Assembly (NCBI GenBank): GCA_964424345.1
Contig: CAYRIK010000001.1
Location: 46,399 to 110,398 of the forward strand
Source of the DNA: RGIG6307 sp964424345
Lineage (GTDB): Bacteria; Bacillota; Clostridia; Lachnospirales; Lachnospiraceae
DNA: 64,000 bases
Direction: 5' to 3'
In this document: piece by piece, positions 60,265 through 64,000 of the stretch
Numbering within the stretch: position 1 is the stretch's first letter
Layout of the letters: each line of letters begins with the position of its first letter
The notes under the pieces: generated by a model
Database searches by the model: none
Told to the model about the DNA's origin: nothing
What the model saw: the letters and a program-made list of their open reading frames with translations, nothing else
Made by a program: the position numbers and the translations under genes

Positions 60265-61635
60265 ATGGAAAATAACCATAAATTAAAATTTACTGAGAAA
60301 TTGTCTTATGGGGTATCTGATTTCCCAGAAGCAATAAATTCTATTTTAGCGGCATTTTTGACTATGTTTTATACGGATAATATAGGAATGTCAGCAGCTG
60401 CTGTAGGAACTATGTTTTTTATTTCAAAGCTTTTTGATGGTGTTACAGACTTATTGGCAGGAGTGCTGATTGATAAGACTCGTACACGTTGGGGAAAGGC
60501 TCGTCCATGGCTGTTGTGGCTGTCTGTACCGACCGGGCTTTCTGTAGCATTGATTTTCTTTGTTCCGCAAAATGCTTCACCGATGATGCAGATGTTGTAT
60601 GCATTTCTTTCATACAACTTGTTTACATCTATTATGTTTACAATTACTGGTATTGCCAGATCTGCTCTTTTAGCACTGATGACACAGGATATGAAGGAAA
60701 GAGGTTCTATGGCATCTTTTGGTATGTTTTTTGGATTAGGCAGTACAATCCTTGGATGTTCTTTTACATTCCCGCTTGTATTCCGTTTTGGCGGAGACAC
60801 TGCAGCTTGGAGAATTGTATTTATGATATATGGCGTAATCGTTACTATTGGTTTGCTGTATGGATTTTTCTTTTCCAAAGAGCACGTAGTTTCTGTAGCT
60901 GAGGCAACACAGCAGAAAGTGAAATTATCCGTAAAAGAAGAAATTAAGATGTTCTTTACAAATAAGTATTTGATATTGGCACTTGTAATGACGGTACTTG
61001 TTAATTTTGCGACACAGGTAAATCAGTCATCTCAGACATATTTTTATACATATGCAATGGGAGATGCAAATCTGACTACTTCATTGAACTTAGTTTCTAT
61101 TCTTCCGATTTTATTTGGAATCGTTTTTTTAGTTGGGCCATGTCTTGGAAAATTTGGCAAAAAGAGAACTATGTACATTGGTATTTGGGGCCAGATTTTA
61201 GGATATTGTATTCGTGCTGTTGCAGGTATGATACAGAGTGTACCGCTTCTTATCGTTGGAACTGTAGTTGCAGGACTTGTTACAGGCTGTCTTGCTGTAC
61301 CGGTTAGTACACTTTTTGCAGATGGTATTGACTATGGAGAATATATTTTCAATAAACGAATTGAAGGTATGGGCTCTGCGATAACTTCTTTCTCACAAAA
61401 AATCAGTTCCGGTTTATCTATGGCTAGTGTTGGCTGGATTTTAGGACTGACTGGTTATGTAGCAAATGAACTGCAAAATGCAGCAACGAACATGGGAATT
61501 ATTACCTTGTTTGCTTGGGCTCCAGCAGTCGTATTGTTAGCAGTATTTTTTATTCTTCATTTTATTTACAAATATGACCAGATATCTAATAAGGTGGTAG
61601 ATACACTTGAAAAACGCAGAAAGGGTTTAGAATAG
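60265..61635 (+). CDS. GPH-family sugar:cation symporter
   Basis: A 456-residue carrier of the glycoside-pentoside-hexuronide family with twelve expected helices. Typical are LSYGVSDFPEAINSILAAFLTMFYTD at the start, KLFDGVTDLLAGVLIDKTRTRWGKARPW in the first loop and the long central loop KEEIKMFFTNKYL. Such carriers bring in glycosides. The following GH78 gene begins 9 nt after it, so the pair likely imports and then splits rhamnose-containing glycosides inside the cell. Confidence 0.92.
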   Translation: MENNHKLKFTEKLSYGVSDFPEAINSILAAFLTMFYTDNIGMSAAAVGTMFFISKLFDGVTDLLAGVLIDKTRTRWGKARPWLLWLSVPTGLSVALIFFVPQNASPMMQMLYAFLSYNLFTSIMFTITGIARSALLALMTQDMKERGSMASFGMFFGLGSTILGCSFTFPLVFRFGGDTAAWRIVFMIYGVIVTIGLLYGFFFSKEHVVSVAEATQQKVKLSVKEEIKMFFTNKYLILALVMTVLVNFATQVNQSSQTYFYTYAMGDANLTTSLNLVSILPILFGIVFLVGPCLGKFGKKRTMYIGIWGQILGYCIRAVAGMIQSVPLLIVGTVVAGLVTGCLAVPVSTLFADGIDYGEYIFNKRIEGMGSAITSFSQKISSGLSMASVGWILGLTGYVANELQNAATNMGIITLFAWAPAVVLLAVFFILHFIYKYDQISNKVVDTLEKRRKGLE

Positions 61636-61644
61636 GATTATTTT

Positions 61645-63909
61645 ATGAATAAATATATAACATGGATTACAGATGGTTCAGCTCAGCCATTTTATACAAG
61701 AAAGAACATTAAGATAAAAAAATCTATTCAAAAAGCAACCGTACATGTTTGTGGATTAGGACAGTTTGTTTTTTATATCAATGGACGTAAAGTTGGTGAT
61801 CATGAACTGGATCCGGGGTGGACAGATTATAGAAAAGCAATAGAATATGTGACATTTGATGTGACTTCCTATTTGACAGAAGGAAAAAATGCGTTAGGAG
61901 CTGAGATTGGAAATGGTTGGTTTATTATGGACAAAGCAGGTGGATATAGCTTTGATTTTCCAGGATTTATGCCGCCAAATCCAAACCCATATTGTCCTTA
62001 TGGCAAGGCTTTGATATTTGCTATGGAATTATTGGTAGAATATGAAGACGGAGAGAAAGAACGCTTTTGTACCGATAAGTCTTGGAAGGTTGCACCACAT
62101 GAAGTATGTCATACGAATGTATATGGGTCTGAAATCGTTGATGCAGCTTTGCAGAAAAAAGGATTTTCTGAGCTGGGATACAAAGATGATGATTGGAAAA
62201 ATGCTTTTGAATTACAAGAAAAAGAAATTCCATGTACAAATTATATAGAACAGACACATCCGGAAATTAAAGTAATTAAAAGTTATAAGGGAACATATTT
62301 GCATACCGCAGCGCAAAAAGAAATCTATGATTTTTCACAAAACATGTCCTTTTTATTATCCTTCGACATAAAAGGAAAGAAAGGTGACATTGTAAAAATC
62401 TATCCAGCCGAAAAATTAGACCAAGATGGAATGGTTGACCAGATGGCAAAAAATTGGATGATGATTGATACAGTTCTTGAATATACGATTGGAGAAACAG
62501 AAGAATGGGAATCTTATCGTGAAAAATTCACATATTTTGCTGGTCAATATATTGCTGTTGAAAAAAGTTCTTCTGATATTGAACTGCGAAATATAACAGC
62601 ACACGCAATTACAAGTGCATGGGAAAATGTTGGCGTATTTGAATCCGATGATCTTCGATATCAGCAGATTTATTCTTTGGTGGAAAAATCTGTTGAAGCA
62701 AATATGGTCAGTGTACATACAGATTGTCCAACGATAGAGCGATTTGCATGGCAGGAACCAAATCACTTGATGGCACCAGCTATTATGTATATGAAAAACG
62801 GAAAGTCTTTATGGAAAAAGTTCTTAATGGATATGCGTTTAGGACAACATGGAAAAGAAGATATTTTCCAGGATTATGAAGGAAATGAACTATATCCAGG
62901 AGACGGATTAGTTCCATCTCAGTGTCCTTGCTATATTCCAAATGTAATTCCAGTTCCTGGTATGGGCAGCTTTTATGATATTATTCCTTGGGGCAGTTCT
63001 ATCATTTTGGCAACCAGATGGCATTATATATTTTATGGTGATAAGAGTGTTATCGAAGAAAATTATCAAGCAGGAAAAAGATATTTGGCTCATTTAAAAA
63101 CAAAGATGACAGAAGATGGATTTATCAATCATGGCTTAGGTGACTGGGGAAATCCGGAACAGATTCTTGCAAGAGAAAATGTAGAAACAGCGTTTTTATA
63201 TGCAGATGCAAAAACATTGGCAGAATTTGCTGAACTCTTAGGTGAAAAAGAGGATGAGAAAGCATTTCGCTTATTTGCAGAAGCAGTAAAAGAAAATTAT
63301 AACAGAAAGCTTCTGACAAAGATGCCTGATGGAAAATACGTTTATCGATGCTATGAATGTAAGGAAAAAATCGTAACAAGTCAAGCGTGTGAAGCACTTC
63401 CATTGTATTGGGGAATGGTTCCGAAAGAAGCCAAAGCAGATGTATGTGAGGCATTTCGTAATACATTGATTGAAAAAAATGGATTTGTGTCAGGAGAAGT
63501 GGGAATGCCTTATATTATCCAGACCGCATCTCAATATGGTATGAATGAGTTGATTTCTCAGTATATAACAAAACCAGAGCATCCATCTTATTATGCCTTT
63601 GTTTTAGACGGTATGAATACATTAGGAGAATATTGGGAAAAAAATCCACGCAGTCATTGCCATGATATGATGGGACATATTATAGAATGGTATTATAATG
63701 GTATAGCAGGAATCAAACCGCTGGAAGCAGGATTTAAAAAGGTGCTGATTAAACCATATTTGCCAAACTCCATGAATCATATGAAATGTACGTTTCAATC
63801 TGTATCAGGAATGATTTTGATTGAAATGACCAGACAAAATGAAACGATAGTATTAGATGTAACGTGCGATGAAAACATAGAGTATGTAATCGATCGCAGC
63901 CTCCTATAG
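61645..63909 (+). CDS. alpha-L-rhamnosidase (GH78)
   Basis: A 754-residue glycosidase of family GH78 that releases L-rhamnose from glycosides. No signal peptide is present, so it acts in the cytoplasm. N-terminal beta domains include VCGLGQFVFYINGRKVGDHELDPGWTDYRK; the (alpha/alpha)6 barrel has VHTDCPTIERFAWQEPNH with catalytic-site acids, GLGDWGNP, and TLGEYWEKNPRSHCHDMMG; the C-terminal beta domain starts at PLEAGFKKVLIKPYLP. The TDCP motif is a variant of the family's common DCPxRxE form. No terminator was seen in the remaining 91 bases. Confidence 0.92.
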   Translation: MNKYITWITDGSAQPFYTRKNIKIKKSIQKATVHVCGLGQFVFYINGRKVGDHELDPGWTDYRKAIEYVTFDVTSYLTEGKNALGAEIGNGWFIMDKAGGYSFDFPGFMPPNPNPYCPYGKALIFAMELLVEYEDGEKERFCTDKSWKVAPHEVCHTNVYGSEIVDAALQKKGFSELGYKDDDWKNAFELQEKEIPCTNYIEQTHPEIKVIKSYKGTYLHTAAQKEIYDFSQNMSFLLSFDIKGKKGDIVKIYPAEKLDQDGMVDQMAKNWMMIDTVLEYTIGETEEWESYREKFTYFAGQYIAVEKSSSDIELRNITAHAITSAWENVGVFESDDLRYQQIYSLVEKSVEANMVSVHTDCPTIERFAWQEPNHLMAPAIMYMKNGKSLWKKFLMDMRLGQHGKEDIFQDYEGNELYPGDGLVPSQCPCYIPNVIPVPGMGSFYDIIPWGSSIILATRWHYIFYGDKSVIEENYQAGKRYLAHLKTKMTEDGFINHGLGDWGNPEQILARENVETAFLYADAKTLAEFAELLGEKEDEKAFRLFAEAVKENYNRKLLTKMPDGKYVYRCYECKEKIVTSQACEALPLYWGMVPKEAKADVCEAFRNTLIEKNGFVSGEVGMPYIIQTASQYGMNELISQYITKPEHPSYYAFVLDGMNTLGEYWEKNPRSHCHDMMGHIIEWYYNGIAGIKPLEAGFKKVLIKPYLPNSMNHMKCTFQSVSGMILIEMTRQNETIVLDVTCDENIEYVIDRSLL

Positions 63910-64000
63910 TAAAACAAAAATAAAAAACTCCCGAACAAATGCTTAGGGTGAATAAGGAAGTATTTTAGAAAATGCGGTGTAACCTCGCAAAATGGGGTTA

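Noticed and set aside
1..64000. CRISPR arrays, tRNA or rRNA genes, prophage or transposase genes
   Set aside because: No regularly spaced direct repeats, no tRNA cloverleaf or rRNA sequence and no integrase, recombinase or transposase motif was found.

Overview
The window looks like a chromosomal segment of a low-GC Gram-positive anaerobe of the Clostridia, most likely Lachnospiraceae (inference from gene content, not from a database search). The evidence is AT-rich sequence, strong AGGAGG-type ribosome binding sites, TTGACA/TATAAT promoters, many U-tailed terminators, AddAB rather than RecBCD, a cysE-cysS-mrnC-rlmB-sigH block as in Bacillus, sporulation-type proteins (SpoVAE-like, GerMN), pyruvate phosphate dikinase, bifunctional AdhE and rubrerythrin. 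No rRNA, tRNA, CRISPR array, prophage or transposase gene was seen. Most of the window is housekeeping. One run of 100 Ns (11474-11573) is an assembly gap.

Layout: 1-4.1 kb holds the end of ppdK, a phospholipid operon (PAP2-type enzyme, pssA, psd) and rubrerythrin. 4.1-8.6 kb holds an AlaX-type editing protein (minus strand), queH, argS and a YfcE-type phosphodiesterase. 8.8-11.4 kb is a metal-resistance operon (ArsR repressor, separate HMA protein, P-type ATPase). 11.8-15.4 kb is a heterodimeric ABC exporter. 15.5-18.3 kb is a ferrous-iron uptake cluster (feoA, feoB, Cys-rich FeoB partner), followed by adhE. 21.2-23.1 kb has an XRE regulator divergent from pyrF and a HIT protein. 23.4-31.4 kb is a dipeptidase-addB-addA operon. 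31.5-37.6 kb carries an NCS2 permease, a three-gene ATP-grasp / Mur-ligase / small-protein cassette, a SpoVAE-like protein, an uncharacterised protein, DegV and DUF1294. 37.6-45.8 kb is the arginine region: argG on the minus strand, divergent from argC-GNAT-argJ-argB-argD and an unexpected solute-binding protein, with ArgR-type boxes over both promoters. 45.9-54.5 kb has a YdcZ-like transporter, ComEA, a two-component system, a GerMN lipoprotein, ComEC, HolA, IspF and a PTS IIA protein. 54.6-59.0 kb is a cysteine T-box operon (cysE, cysS, mrnC, rlmB, sigH). 59.0-63.9 kb is a rhamnoside-use locus (AraC regulator divergent from a GPH transporter and a GH78 alpha-L-rhamnosidase).

The least explained material is: (1) the ATP-grasp plus Mur-ligase cassette at 32921-35350, whose ligase lacks typical folate-ligase residues and whose architecture recalls a split cyanophycin-synthetase-like pair; (2) a modular family of structured intergenic repeats (near 1122, 11586, 23171, 39313 and 54903), each starting right behind a terminator; (3) two leaders in which the ribosome binding site is paired into a hairpin (rubrerythrin and the SpoVAE-like gene); (4) an orphan terminator in the argG-argC spacer that implies an unannotated transcript. 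The two most highly expressed-looking genes (ppdK and adhE) are richer in C-ending codons than their neighbours, as expected for abundant fermentation enzymes.
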